64,000 bases of DNA from Pseudomonas capeferrum (GTDB lineage Bacteria; Pseudomonadota; Gammaproteobacteria; Pseudomonadales; Pseudomonadaceae), in NCBI RefSeq assembly GCF_013523055.1, contig NZ_JAAMQM010000012.1, positions 1 to 64,000 of the forward strand, given 5' to 3'. The position numbers and the translations under genes were made by a program. Positions within the stretch are counted from its first letter, which is position 1, and each line of letters opens with the position of its first letter. The notes beneath the pieces are model-generated. The model did not search any database. It saw nothing but the letters and a program-made list of their open reading frames with translations, and was not told the DNA's origin. Shown here one piece after another: positions 26,351 through 35,056 of this stretch.

Positions 26351-27357
26351 CAGACCAACTCGACGCGCCTGAGCTCGCTTTTCAGGTACGCATAGTAGAT
26401 CGGCCCTGCCACCACCCCCGGCAGGCCGAACGCGGCCTCGAAGACCAGCATCGCCAACAGCAGCTCCCAGGATTTGGCACTGATCTGCCCGCCGACGATG
26501 CGCGCGTTGAGGAAGTATTCGACCTTGTGGATGACGATCAGGTAGCCCAAGGCTGCCACTGCCACCCAGATCGATAGCGACAGGCCGACGATGGTGATCA
26601 GGGTGTTGGACATCAGGTTGCCGATCACCGGGAGCAAGCCGAGCAGGAAGGTCAGGACGATCAGGGTCTTGGTCAGCGGCAGGTGCACGCCGAACAGCGG
26701 GAAGATCACCGCCAGGAAGATGCCGGTGAAAAGGGTATTGAGCAGCGAGATCTTGATCTGGGCGAAGACGATGTTGCGAAATGCCTGCACCAGCAGGCTG
26801 AGGCGTTCGAACAGGGCGCCGGCAAGCGGCTTGCGCCGGGAGATATCCGGCATGCGCTGCAAGGCGACGATGGCACCGAGGATCATGCCGATCAGCAGGG
26901 TCACGAACATGTGCGCCGCGCCCTTGCCCACCAACTGCAATTCGCCCAGATGAGTCTTGAGCCAGTCGCCGATGGCCACCTTGAACTCTGCGGCGCTGGC
27001 TGGCAGGTAGACATCGATGAAAGGGGGCAACTGGCCACGCGCCTGGTCCACCAGCACCATGAACTTGTCCAGCGAAGCGCCGGGATTCTCGGCTTCGTGC
27101 AACAGGAAACTGAATGCGCCAGCGAACAGCAGCGTCAGGGTACTGACCACGAGTGTCCCGAGCAGCGCCACCGCCAGCCAACGCGCTCGCTGTCCGGCGA
27201 TGACCGGCTCGAGCCTTGGCGTGAGCATGTTGACCAGCTCGAATACCAGCAGGCCCGCCAGCAGGCTGGGTAGCAACTTGAGTGGCAGAACGAGCAACAG
27301 ACCGGAAAAGACGATGATCCAGCTGGCCAAGGTGATCTGGCGGGGGGTAAAGGTCAT
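26350..27357 (-). CDS. AI-2E/PerM family membrane transporter
   Basis: 335 residues with about eight membrane helices arranged as in the PerM/YdiK group: two N-terminal helices (ITLASWIIVFSGLLLVLPL), one near residue 65, a long extracytoplasmic part, then helix pairs including LLGLLPVIGNLMSNTLITIVGLSLS. The family name comes from the AI-2 exporter TqsA, but most members move other or unknown solutes and some are sodium/proton antiporters. No substrate can be given. No operon partner. Confidence 0.88.
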   Translation of the reverse strand: MTFTPRQITLASWIIVFSGLLLVLPLKLLPSLLAGLLVFELVNMLTPRLEPVIAGQRARWLAVALLGTLVVSTLTLLFAGAFSFLLHEAENPGASLDKFMVLVDQARGQLPPFIDVYLPASAAEFKVAIGDWLKTHLGELQLVGKGAAHMFVTLLIGMILGAIVALQRMPDISRRKPLAGALFERLSLLVQAFRNIVFAQIKISLLNTLFTGIFLAVIFPLFGVHLPLTKTLIVLTFLLGLLPVIGNLMSNTLITIVGLSLSIWVAVAALGYLIVIHKVEYFLNARIVGGQISAKSWELLLAMLVFEAAFGLPGVVAGPIYYAYLKSELRRVELV

Positions 27358-27457
27358 ACAGCCTCAATGGCGAACTGCGAGAAAGAACCGCAGTCTGCCA
27401 GCCTTCGCCAAGCAGGCATAGCGCCAGTAGCAACCACCTGCTTGGCCCCGAGATGGG

Positions 27458-27955
27458 TCACTTGCTCTTTAGGCAGTCACTCATGAATACCTTGCGCTCA
27501 TCGCCCTTGAGCGCTGCCGTCGTCGCGTCGGTGTTGCAGGTTGTCATCTTCTGCTGTTGGGTTGCAGGCTTGGCCTTGAGGCAGGTCCTCATGCAGGCCT
27601 TGCGCTCGTCGCCCTTGAGCGCTGCCGCCGTCGCGTCGGTGTTGCAGGTGTCATCTTCTGCTGTTGGGTTGCAGGCTTGGCCTTGAGGCAGGTGCTCATG
27701 CAGGCCTTGCGCTCGTCGCCCTTGAGCGCTGCCGCCGTCGCGTCGGTGTTGCAGGTTGTCATCTTCTGCTGTTGGGTTGCAGGCTTGGCCTTGAGGCAGG
27801 TGCTCATGCAGGCCTTGCGCTCGTCGCCCTTGAGAAGCTTCGCTGAGGCTTGGGCGTTGCAACTACTTCATTTTCTCCTGCTGCGCAGTAGCCGCGATCA
27901 CCTGTGCGCCCATTGACAGACCCACTGCAAGCAATGCCATCTGCAGCAGTTTCAT
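27458..27955 (-). pseudogene. psiF: psiF-repeat protein with four repeats and two frameshifts
   Basis: Small secreted protein family induced by phosphate starvation in E. coli. Frame 1 gives a start with signal-like MKLLQMALLAVGLSMGAQVIA and then meets TAG at 27865-27863 through one extra base. Correcting it gives four units of 36 residues (CNTDATAAALKGDERKACM core, then CLKAKPATQQQKMT). A second slip, one base missing near 27649, separates units two and three. The two changes compensate in frame, but the TAG would still stop translation. Units two to four are nearly identical at DNA level (108-base period), so recent tandem duplication is likely; the family usually has two units. Sequencing error in the repeats cannot be excluded. 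Confidence 0.75.
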
Positions 27956-28029
27956 GGTGTGTATCCTGATCACCGTGCCGGGTATACGACATGGGATGAG
28001 TGTAGCCAGGAATGTCTGCGGGTCCGCCC

Positions 28030-28128
28030 CCTGTGGGAGTGGGTTTACCCGCGAACAAGAGCGCAGCTCTTGCCATACAGAGAGGGTGGTAGAGAGGACC
28101 TCTTCGCGGGTAAACCCGCTCCCACAGG
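28030..28128. repeat. REP doublet
   Basis: Arms 28030-28055 and 28103-28128 are inverted copies over 26 bases with one mismatch (core GGTTTACCCGCGAA). It lies in the 317-base gap upstream of psiF, where no other gene is visible. The sequence type (GTGGGAG...GGTTTACCCGCG) differs from the REP type at 23.4 and 51.7 kb. Confidence 0.85.
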
Positions 28129-28272
28129 TAGGAGTGGCGTTCCGTCAGGAGCGCAAATGAACTCGGCACCAGAAATCCAGGCGATTTCCATGACTGACTG
28201 ACACCAGGCTTTGCCGGAGTGCCAGACTACACGCGATGAAAGCAGGTACAGATCGGCGAGCAGTCAATCGTT

Positions 28273-29163
28273 TCAGAGCCCTGCTGCCTTGAGGCGCGCG
28301 GCATGCTCGGTGAATAGGCGCACCGGGTCGGCGCCCCTGCCCACGGCGCCGAACGACTGATTGACGATATCGAGATGGTCTAGAGGGTAGTCGTCCCCAA
28401 TCACCTGTCCCAGGTGTGAGCTGTACCTGCCGACCATGCCGTCGCACTGACCCTTCTCTTTCACAAAGCTGCGCGCGAACAATCGGCAGAAGCGATTGCT
28501 GCCGTCGAAACGATTGCGACCGCGGTCGGTGACCCCCGGCTGCAGCGTGCCGGACCAGGAGTAATAGCGCACACCGTTCACCTCGGCCGGGCCCTCGCCT
28601 CCCCAGCGCATGGGCAACCCTTGTGGATAAGCCTGGTTGAACAGCGTCACGCCGGCACTGGTCAGCGAGTGGTGGGACGCATGCACGTCGATAGGCAGGC
28701 TTTCTCGGGGCCATCCGGTTTCCAGCCAGCCCATCAGGACCGCGAGCGCATGCAGCAACGTCCTGAGAAGGCGGCCCTGAGGTGACGCGCCGGACGCTTT
28801 GCGCTCCAGATGATCGGCCAGTTCCGAACCGTGGTTGGGTCCGGCGATGGAGGTGACCGAGGCGACCCGCTCCGGCCGCTTGGCCGCGGCATAGCGAGCG
28901 CTCAGGGCGCCCTGGCTATGCCCCAGGAGATTGACCCTTGTCGCACCGGTGCGACAGCAGATGTCCTCGATGATCAGCAGCAGTTGCTCACCGCGCACTT
29001 CGCTCGAATGCAGCGGCGAGACCTGCACGGCGTATACCTGCGCACCGCCGCGCCGCAAGGCACGCACGATGCCGAACCAGTAGGGATAGACGAGCAATCG
29101 CACGAAGCCGAGCATGCCTGGCACCAGGACCAGCGGGTATCGCGTCGCCATCGTCTGGTTCAT
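28273..29163 (-). CDS. lipase-like alpha/beta-hydrolase without a signal peptide
   Basis: 296 residues closely resembling the Pseudomonas/Burkholderia lipase (family I) fold: LVLVPGMLGF oxyanion-hole region, nucleophile elbow LLGHSQGALSARYAA (catalytic Ser near residue 84), GPNHGSELADHLE, then Asp in GQCDGMVGRYSSHLG and His in YPLDHLDIVNQS. Secreted lipases of this family begin with a signal peptide and depend on a foldase. Here the protein starts directly at MNQTMATRYPL with AGGAGG upstream, and no foldase gene follows, so a cytoplasmic or surface role is likely. Native substrate unknown. Confidence 0.85.
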   Translation of the reverse strand: MNQTMATRYPLVLVPGMLGFVRLLVYPYWFGIVRALRRGGAQVYAVQVSPLHSSEVRGEQLLLIIEDICCRTGATRVNLLGHSQGALSARYAAAKRPERVASVTSIAGPNHGSELADHLERKASGASPQGRLLRTLLHALAVLMGWLETGWPRESLPIDVHASHHSLTSAGVTLFNQAYPQGLPMRWGGEGPAEVNGVRYYSWSGTLQPGVTDRGRNRFDGSNRFCRLFARSFVKEKGQCDGMVGRYSSHLGQVIGDDYPLDHLDIVNQSFGAVGRGADPVRLFTEHAARLKAAGL

Positions 29164-29290
29164 GACCCTGTTTCCTCCTGCCCCGGATGGACGGCCCACA
29201 CTACAGCGGCGCGAGCGACCACCGCAATCGAACTCCCGACGCTCGCTGCGGTTCCAACCTGATACAGACCCCTGACCAAGGAGTGGGACC

Positions 29291-29632
29291 ATGTACAAGC
29301 AGACCCTGGCGATCCTTCTGGCAAGTGCGACCCTGGCCGCCTGCGGCAGCCGTCCGGAAAATCCGGTGGACTATGTCACCTACCGCGACGAGCCCCTGGT
29401 GAAGCAGGTCGAAAACGGCATGACCATGCAGAAAGTCATCGCCATCGGCGGCAGCCCGTCGAATGTCATCGATCTGCCCCATGGCGGAACCTGCAACGAC
29501 TACATCCTCAACCGCGATGGCAGCCAACAGCCTTATTACGTGCGTTTCGACGCCACCGGCCATGTGGATGCCAAGGGCTTCAAGACCTGCAAGCAAAGAC
29601 AAGAGGACAAGGAAGCCGTTTCCGGCACCTGA
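29291..29632 (+). CDS. osmE: osmotically inducible lipoprotein OsmE
   Basis: 113-residue lipoprotein with a lipobox (LAACGS, Cys near residue 18) and a SmpA/OmlA-like fold: VKQVENGMTMQKVIAIGGSPSN, then GGTCNDYILNRDGSQQPYYVRFDATGHV, both close to E. coli OsmE as remembered. Its expression in E. coli rises with osmolarity and sigma-S. The function is unknown. It diverges from the lipase gene and is followed 50 bases later by the ferritin-like gene. Confidence 0.9.
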   Translation: MYKQTLAILLASATLAACGSRPENPVDYVTYRDEPLVKQVENGMTMQKVIAIGGSPSNVIDLPHGGTCNDYILNRDGSQQPYYVRFDATGHVDAKGFKTCKQRQEDKEAVSGT

Positions 29633-29681
29633 GTTTTCGCCTTTACCGTGACCTACCGCCCTGATCTGTTCGGAGATAAAG

Positions 29682-30212
29682 ATGAGCAATGTTGAACTGA
29701 CCGATATCCAAGTCCTTCGCGAGCGTGCCCGCCAGCATGTCGAAAAGGGCGCCGTGACCGAAGGCTATTCCGCCGACCGCGAACAGATCCTGCGCCTGCT
29801 CAATGAGTCGCTGGCCACCGAACTCGTTTGCACCTTGCGCTACAAGCGTCATTACTTCATGGCCAGCGGTATCAAGGCTGGCGTGGCAGCCGACGAATTC
29901 CTCGAGCACGCCAACCAGGAGCTCGAGCACGCCGACCGCCTGGCCGAACGCATCGTCCAGCTTGGCGGCGAACCTGACTTCAACCCTGACAACCTGAGCC
30001 GCAACTCGCATGCGCAGTATGTCGCGGGCAATACCCTGCGCGAGATGGTTCTGGAAGACCTGGTGGCAGAACGTATCGCCATCGACAGCTACCGCGAGAT
30101 CATCCAGTACATCGGTGAATCCGATCCGACTACCCGTCGCATCTTCGAAGATATCCTGGCGCAGGAAGAAGAGCATGCCGATGACATGGCGGACCTGTTG
30201 AAAGGGCTTTGA
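29682..30212 (+). CDS. ferritin-like / bacterioferritin-related protein
   Basis: 176-residue four-helix protein. Iron-binding glutamates and histidines are visible in pairs: ESLATELVCTLRYKRHYFM, then EFLEHANQELEHADRLAERI, then LVAERIAIDSYREIIQYIGE and DILAQEEEHADDMADLL. This is the dimetal ferroxidase pattern. The order matches a bacterioferritin-like gene in P. aeruginosa (PA4880 in my memory), sometimes called Dps-like. It presumably stores iron or detoxifies peroxide; which cannot be decided here. Confidence 0.88.
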   Translation: MSNVELTDIQVLRERARQHVEKGAVTEGYSADREQILRLLNESLATELVCTLRYKRHYFMASGIKAGVAADEFLEHANQELEHADRLAERIVQLGGEPDFNPDNLSRNSHAQYVAGNTLREMVLEDLVAERIAIDSYREIIQYIGESDPTTRRIFEDILAQEEEHADDMADLLKGL

Positions 30213-30234
30213 TGGCCGTTGTTCGACATAGCAA

Positions 30235-30281
30235 TGCAACCTGACGGCTCCTCAGCGAAGTAGAGGAGCCGTCAGGTTGCA
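30235..30281. terminator. strong hairpin after the ferritin-like gene
   Basis: Nineteen-base perfect arms, 30235-30253 and 30263-30281, with a nine-base loop, begin 23 bases after the stop. There is no T run, so this may be a transcript-end stabiliser as much as a terminator. It is the first of three consecutive hairpins in this gap. Confidence 0.65.
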
Positions 30282-30282
30282 A

Positions 30283-30322
30283 CCGCATGTCTGCCTGTCA
30301 GGCGCATGCGGTCTGGCTTTTT
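30283..30322 (+). terminator. second hairpin with T run
   Basis: CCGCATG (30283-30289) pairs with CATGCGG (30305-30311), and an inner GCCT/AGGC pair extends the stem. GGCTTTTTGA follows. The stem plus T run reads as a rho-independent terminator for the rightward osmE/ferritin transcripts. Confidence 0.6.
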
Positions 30323-30334
30323 GAGGTTGTTCAG

Positions 30335-30362
30335 ATCGAGTGCCGCGTGGCTGGCACTCGAT
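30335..30362. repeat. third inverted repeat before the asmA end
   Basis: ATCGAGTGCC (30335-30344) and GGCACTCGAT (30353-30362) form a perfect ten-pair stem with an eight-base loop. It lies between the terminator pair and the end of the leftward asmA, about 110 bases downstream of it. It may end leftward transcription or be part of a small RNA. Confidence 0.4.
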
Positions 30363-30470
30363 TCATCCACGCTCCCGCCTGACCCTGCTCATCACGCCGC
30401 GATCCAGCGCAAGGTTCCTACCCGTGGAACAGCGGCCATCCTCCTGCTTCTGGCCGCTCGCCCTCTCCAC

Positions 30471-32528
30471 TCATTCCTTGACAGCTTTAGGTGCCTTCCC
30501 AGACTTCATCCGCTGCAGCAAGGGCGCGCACTGATCCGGCACATCATCGCCCGGCGCAATCAATGCCAGCAGACCCGCCGCCGGGCCCAAGGCGGCGCCT
30601 AATGCGACCATTCCCGCGCCACGCAATGCCAATGGCACCGCCTTGACACCCGCGCGTGGCTGGCCGAAGGTCCCGCGCACATAAAGAGGCGAGCGCAGGG
30701 AGAACAGGCGCAGCCCCTTCGATTCGGGGGTGATCTCCAGATCCAGTTGCTCACTGGCGAAATTGGCCGTGCCATCGATGTAGATGATCGCGTTCTCGGT
30801 ATCGAAGACGAACAGACGGGTTTTCGCCAGGCCATCCTTGATACCCACATCGGCCGCCGCGCAGTTGATCTTCACCTCTTGGTCACCGAACAGCTTGTCG
30901 ACCACGTAATTGCCGACGTTCAAGCCTGCAATCTCCATCAGGCTGCGGCTGACCGCCCCGTCATTGATCAACAGGCGCAGATCGCCATTGGAGGTGCCGA
31001 GCAGCGCGCCCACGGAGTTGCCGCGACCGGTCAGGCTGGCATCGCCGTTCAGTTCGCCGAAACTGGTCTGCATGGGCGCGAAGGTCGGGAACAGTTGCTT
31101 GAGCTTGAAGCCTCGCGCAGTCAATTGCGCGCTGCCCTGCATGGGCGTGCTGCGGCCATCCAGGCGAATCCGTGAGTTCAGGTTACCGCCAGCCACGCCG
31201 AAGCGCAGAGGATCAAGGCGCAACACGCCATCCTCCAGCAGGACATGACTGGACAGGTCATTGAACGGCAGTTGCTCACTGTGCACGATCTTCTTGCCAC
31301 TGAAGGTGACATCGGCATCCATGGCACGCCAGCGTTCGGTGCGGAACTCTTCGACCGGCAGGACCTTGTCGGTCGGTTGCTTGCTGGCGCCACCACGCGC
31401 CTTCTGCTCGGCGTTGGAGTCGGCACCGATCAGTGGCGCAAGGTCCTTGAACAGCAACTGATTGGAGACCAGCTTGCCACTCAACTTGGGGCGTGGCTGT
31501 CCCGAAACGAACGCCAGGTCGCCGTGGATATCGCTGTCACCGATCTTGCCGTTGAAGCCTTCATAGCGAAAACGTGGCCCTTCGGCTGCCTTCAGGTTGG
31601 CGGTCAGATGGCCATCGGTGGAGTAGGCGGGCGAGTCTGGCAGGGTCACTCCGGTCAATGGATAGAGATTGCCAAGGCTGTTGCCGGAAAGGCGCAGGCG
31701 CAGGTCCAGCGCGCCGAGGTTGCGTGGGTCGGTCAGCGTACCGGCGAGCACGACATGGGTATCGGCAATTCGTACATCAGCCTGCAACGGGAAGGGTTGG
31801 CTGGCATCCTGCAATGCCAGCAGGCCACCGATCTTTCCGGTGCCCGACACCGCCTGGCCCTTGTAGCGCCCCTGGACCTTGAGGCCAAATGCGTAATCCT
31901 GAGTGCCGCCGGCCTTGTCGGCACTGGCCTTGCCGACGATCTCACTGAACGGAATAGGCTTGCCCAGCGGGTCGATCTGGACTTTCGCATCGGCCTTGAG
32001 CATCTGGTCATCGAAGCCGACGTTGCCTTGGTCGAAACCGATCGCGCCGATGTCCAGCTCCCAGCTGGAGGGCTCGGCGTTTTCGTCCTTGGGCTCGAAC
32101 TCGAAGTTCCAGTTCGCCCGACCATCGGCCAGTCGATTCAACTGGGCCGTGGGCTTGGTCAGGTCGATGCGCGGGATGACGATTCGGTGGAACAGCAGCG
32201 GCACGGGAGATAGACGGAATTCGACTCGCTCCAATCCGACCATCTGCGGATCCTTGAGCCAGTCGGGATTGCCCAGGGTCAAGTCTTCGGCAATGAAACG
32301 CGGCCATGGCACCCAACCCCGCCAACCACCCTCCTCGGGCTCGCGCCGCCACTGCACGGCCAGGTTACCGTTGATGGCAAATGGACGATGCAAGGCTTCG
32401 GAGACTTTTTCGTTGATGGTCGGCTTGACCCGGTTCCAGTCGAAGGTGGCGATCACCACCACCAGTATTGCCAGCAGCACGAGCAGGCTGGCGAGGATCC
32501 AGGTGATGATTCTGGCGGGGCGCGTCAT
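30471..32528 (-). CDS. AsmA family protein
   Basis: 685-residue envelope protein with one N-terminal membrane helix (IITWILASLLVLLAILVVVIA) and a long periplasmic beta-rich region. The typical AsmA-type start WNRVKPTINEKVSEALHRPFAINGNLAV is present, and the C-terminal AsmA_2-like part ends near GTFGQPRAGVKAVPL. Relatives are thought to form long lipid-conducting grooves between inner and outer membranes. The ATG at 32528 has AGGAG upstream; the open frame extends 10 codons further without a site. Confidence 0.9.
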   Translation of the reverse strand: MTRPARIITWILASLLVLLAILVVVIATFDWNRVKPTINEKVSEALHRPFAINGNLAVQWRREPEEGGWRGWVPWPRFIAEDLTLGNPDWLKDPQMVGLERVEFRLSPVPLLFHRIVIPRIDLTKPTAQLNRLADGRANWNFEFEPKDENAEPSSWELDIGAIGFDQGNVGFDDQMLKADAKVQIDPLGKPIPFSEIVGKASADKAGGTQDYAFGLKVQGRYKGQAVSGTGKIGGLLALQDASQPFPLQADVRIADTHVVLAGTLTDPRNLGALDLRLRLSGNSLGNLYPLTGVTLPDSPAYSTDGHLTANLKAAEGPRFRYEGFNGKIGDSDIHGDLAFVSGQPRPKLSGKLVSNQLLFKDLAPLIGADSNAEQKARGGASKQPTDKVLPVEEFRTERWRAMDADVTFSGKKIVHSEQLPFNDLSSHVLLEDGVLRLDPLRFGVAGGNLNSRIRLDGRSTPMQGSAQLTARGFKLKQLFPTFAPMQTSFGELNGDASLTGRGNSVGALLGTSNGDLRLLINDGAVSRSLMEIAGLNVGNYVVDKLFGDQEVKINCAAADVGIKDGLAKTRLFVFDTENAIIYIDGTANFASEQLDLEITPESKGLRLFSLRSPLYVRGTFGQPRAGVKAVPLALRGAGMVALGAALGPAAGLLALIAPGDDVPDQCAPLLQRMKSGKAPKAVKE

Positions 32529-32762
32529 TGCGGGGTTCTCCTGATGACTGCGTAGCAAAAAGCGGGGTGAGACGACGGCATTCTGTATGTCGGACTGATG
32601 AAAGCCCGCTGGGTTTAACTCAACAGGAAGATAGTTGGGATTTTCAGTAGCGCTTCCTTGTCATCTTGGGCGTTCGGCAACCTGAAAGCGCGACCGCCAA
32701 TCCCGGCCATTCGTTATCACTCCCTCCAAAACTACCGTGATAGAGACGTCCAAGGCGTTATC

Positions 32763-32784
32763 AATGGTATCGATTGTTACCATT
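32763..32784. promoter_or_regulatory. palindrome upstream of the small secreted protein gene
   Basis: AATGGTA (32763-32769) and TACCATT (32778-32784) are inverted arms with eight bases between. The site lies in the 340-base gap between the divergent asmA and the small secreted gene, 85 bases before the latter. The rest of the gap shows nothing recognisable. Operator function is a guess. Confidence 0.3.
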
Positions 32785-32868
32785 AGCCCTATGCACTTCT
32801 CTCTCTGGCCACCGGGCGTAGCATTGGCGTCGTACCCACTTGCCCGCCCTCGAAGGAGCGCCGCCATC

Positions 32869-33099
32869 ATGAAACCGTACGTACGATTGACCCTGACCCT
32901 GTCCCTCCTCGCTGCCAATGCCCATGCCTTGCAAGCCGATGAAATGCATCTGCGCGGCGAATCGCGCTCCAGCTCGGTTACAGCTGTCTCCTCTCTGAAG
33001 ACGCTGGCCGAGGGTGGCTCCGACCGCCTGATCGAGCGCAACGACCGTGTAGCCGAAGGTGGTTCCGATCGTCTGATCGAAACCGGCCGCATGGGCTGA
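32869..33099 (+). CDS. small secreted protein with a duplicated motif, function unknown
   Basis: 76 residues. A signal peptide is clear (MKPYVRLTLTLSLLAANAHA), followed by a mature part of about 55 residues that ends in two near-copies of AEGGSDRLIE (residues 47-56 and 61-71). No known domain is recognised. The start at 32869 has AAGGAG upstream and is better than the earlier in-frame ATG at 32737. A rho-independent terminator closes the unit, so it is a monocistronic gene that is expressed on its own. Confidence 0.75.
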   Translation: MKPYVRLTLTLSLLAANAHALQADEMHLRGESRSSSVTAVSSLKTLAEGGSDRLIERNDRVAEGGSDRLIETGRMG

Positions 33100-33149
33100 C
33101 AACCATGCCTGAAACCGAGCACCCTCAGTGTCGTGTCTGCTCCCCTCCC

Positions 33150-33183
33150 AAGCCCGGTCCATTGACCGGGCTTCGTTTTTTTA
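33150..33183 (+). terminator. rho-independent terminator
   Basis: AGCCCGGTC (33151-33159) pairs with GACCGGGCT (33164-33172), loop of four, followed by TCG and seven T residues. This is a classic terminator for the small secreted gene upstream. Confidence 0.9.
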
Positions 33184-33221
33184 TCTAGAGTGCGGACCCG
33201 AACTGTCATCGATACCCGATC

Positions 33222-33854
33222 ATGTCGCCGCGCGCCGAACAGAAGCTCCAGACTCGCCAGGCCTTACTTGGCGCCGCCTGCCAACTGATGGAAAGCGGTC
33301 GCGGGTTCGGCAGCATCAGCCTGCGTGAAGTGGCCAGGGCTGCCGGGATCGTCCCCACAGGGTTCTATCGCCACTTCACGGACATGGACGCACTCGGCCT
33401 GGCCCTGGTCGATGAAGTCGATGCCACCTTTCGCCACACCATTCGCCTGGTGCGCCAGAACGAGTTCGAAATGGGCGGCATCACCGATGCCTCGGTACGG
33501 ATCTTCCTGGACGTGGTCGCGGCCCATCGCGCCCAGTTCCTGTTCCTGGCCCGTGAGCAGTACGGCGGCTCGCAAGCCGTGCGACAGGCCATCGCCAGGC
33601 TCCGCGAGGACATCAGCTCGGACCTTGCCACCGACCTTGCGCGAATGCGCCGCTGGCACCATCTGGACAGTCCTGCCTTGGCGGTAATGGCCGACCTGGT
33701 GGTCAAGACCGTGTTCGCCACCCTGCCCGAGCTGATCGATCGCACCGAGCCGGATGACCGACGGGCTCTGTCACCACAGGAAAAGATTACCCAGCAACTG
33801 CGTTTCATCTTCGTCGGCGCCCGCCACTGGCAGGGGCTGGGCAACCGCGACTGA
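33222..33854 (+). CDS. desT: TetR-family regulator DesT (unsaturated fatty acid control)
   Basis: 210-residue TetR-type repressor/activator. The helix-turn-helix is in ISLREVARAAGIVPTGFYRHF (residues 27-47), and the rest of the protein follows the P. aeruginosa DesT sequence closely in memory (RIFLDVVAAHRAQFLFLAREQYGG, LVVKTVFATLPELIDR). DesT senses acyl-CoA saturation and controls the desaturase operon desCB. desCB is not in view here. Homologues in enteric bacteria are called FabR. Confidence 0.85.
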   Translation: MSPRAEQKLQTRQALLGAACQLMESGRGFGSISLREVARAAGIVPTGFYRHFTDMDALGLALVDEVDATFRHTIRLVRQNEFEMGGITDASVRIFLDVVAAHRAQFLFLAREQYGGSQAVRQAIARLREDISSDLATDLARMRRWHHLDSPALAVMADLVVKTVFATLPELIDRTEPDDRRALSPQEKITQQLRFIFVGARHWQGLGNRD

Positions 33855-33913
33855 TCGCTGCGTCGACCTGGCGCTTTCGCGCTCCAGCGAAGCGATAGCT
33901 GAATCCTGCTACC

Positions 33914-35056
33914 ATGACGCACTGCCCGATTGCGACGAGCTTCTTCATGTTCGACCCAAGCCCCGCCGAGTCCGTCCTCGATACCCGTCTCGCCCGCCTG
34001 CGCCAACACTTCGCCGAATGCATCGTGCCGTTGTGGCAAGGTCCGGGCTGGAACGCCGACATGGCGTTGCCCTACGAGGCCCTGGACGAACAGCACCGAC
34101 CGTTGCCCGTGCAACGCTATCGAGCGATGGCCTGCGCCCGTCAGCTGTATCTGTTCAGCAGCCGCATTGGCGAGCCGGGTGCCGCCGAACGCGCCGCCGC
34201 CCTGTTCCGCTCGCTGCGTCGGCACTTCCACGATGCCGAACATGGCGGCTGGTTCTACAGCATCGACGCGCAAGGCAAACCGCTGGACCGACGCAAGGAT
34301 CTCTATACCCACGCATTCATCGTCTTCGCCTGCGCCCATTACTGGGGCAAGGTAAGCGATCCGCTGGTCGAGTCGACGCTGAATGCCGCCCTCGAGGTGA
34401 TCCATGAGCGCTTCGCGCGCGGCGATGGCTTGTACGAAGCGAATCTTGGCGAGGATTGGGCGGATCTGAACAGTGGCCCTCTGCAGAACCCACTGATGCA
34501 CCTGGCGGAAGCCTACCTGGCAACCCTGGCCGTGCGGGATGATGCAAAAGTGCAAGAAGCCTTGATTCGCCTCTGCGAGTCCTTGCAGACCCAATTCATC
34601 GAGCCGACCCACGGCCTGATGCTGGAAAAACCACGGGGCACCGTGGATAACTGGTTCGAACCCGGTCATCAGTTCGAATGGTACTACCTGCTTGAAACGT
34701 CGCCGTTGTTGCGCGGCAGCCCGCTGCATGCATCGATCAGCCGAGCGTTCGAATACTCCGAGCGACACGGCGTCAAGGATTGCGCCGTGCTGGCCATGCT
34801 CGACGTGGAAGGGAACGTCATCGATGCCACCCAGCGCATCTGGGCCCAGGCCGAATACCTGCGCGCCCTGGCTCTGCGAAAGCATGCCAGGCAACTGCTC
34901 CCGCTTCAGCTGGAGGCCATGCAGCAGCGCTTCATGCATCCCGCCGGCTGGTATGAGTGCCTGGACGCCAATGGCGTGGTCAGCCGACATGACATGCCGT
35001 CGACTACCCCTTACCACCTGGCTACCTGCCTCCAGGGCTTGCCAGCGGCAGAGTGA
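33914..35056 (+). CDS. AGE-family sugar epimerase/isomerase
   Basis: 380 residues of the N-acylglucosamine 2-epimerase superfamily, an alpha6/alpha6 barrel. Motifs include GWFYSIDAQGKPLDRRKDLY, the metal/base site PGHQFEWYYLL with its histidine, and a final WYECLDANGVVSR segment. Pseudomonads hold mannose isomerase and cellobiose-epimerase type members; substrate cannot be fixed from sequence. The start may be 33947 (MFDPSPAE) as neither candidate has a strong site. The stop abuts the convergent SDR stop (TGATCA), so there is no room for a separate terminator. Confidence 0.85.
   Translation: MTHCPIATSFFMFDPSPAESVLDTRLARLRQHFAECIVPLWQGPGWNADMALPYEALDEQHRPLPVQRYRAMACARQLYLFSSRIGEPGAAERAAALFRSLRRHFHDAEHGGWFYSIDAQGKPLDRRKDLYTHAFIVFACAHYWGKVSDPLVESTLNAALEVIHERFARGDGLYEANLGEDWADLNSGPLQNPLMHLAEAYLATLAVRDDAKVQEALIRLCESLQTQFIEPTHGLMLEKPRGTVDNWFEPGHQFEWYYLLETSPLLRGSPLHASISRAFEYSERHGVKDCAVLAMLDVEGNVIDATQRIWAQAEYLRALALRKHARQLLPLQLEAMQQRFMHPAGWYECLDANGVVSRHDMPSTTPYHLATCLQGLPAAE

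Noticed and set aside
27458..27862. The repeats at 27.5-27.9 kb as a CRISPR-like array
   Set aside because: Units are contiguous 108-base copies without spacers and they encode PsiF repeats in frame.
32869..33099. Small secreted gene as a toxin or type I TA element
   Set aside because: It has a clear signal peptide, no antisense RNA signal and no hydrophobic killer-peptide character.
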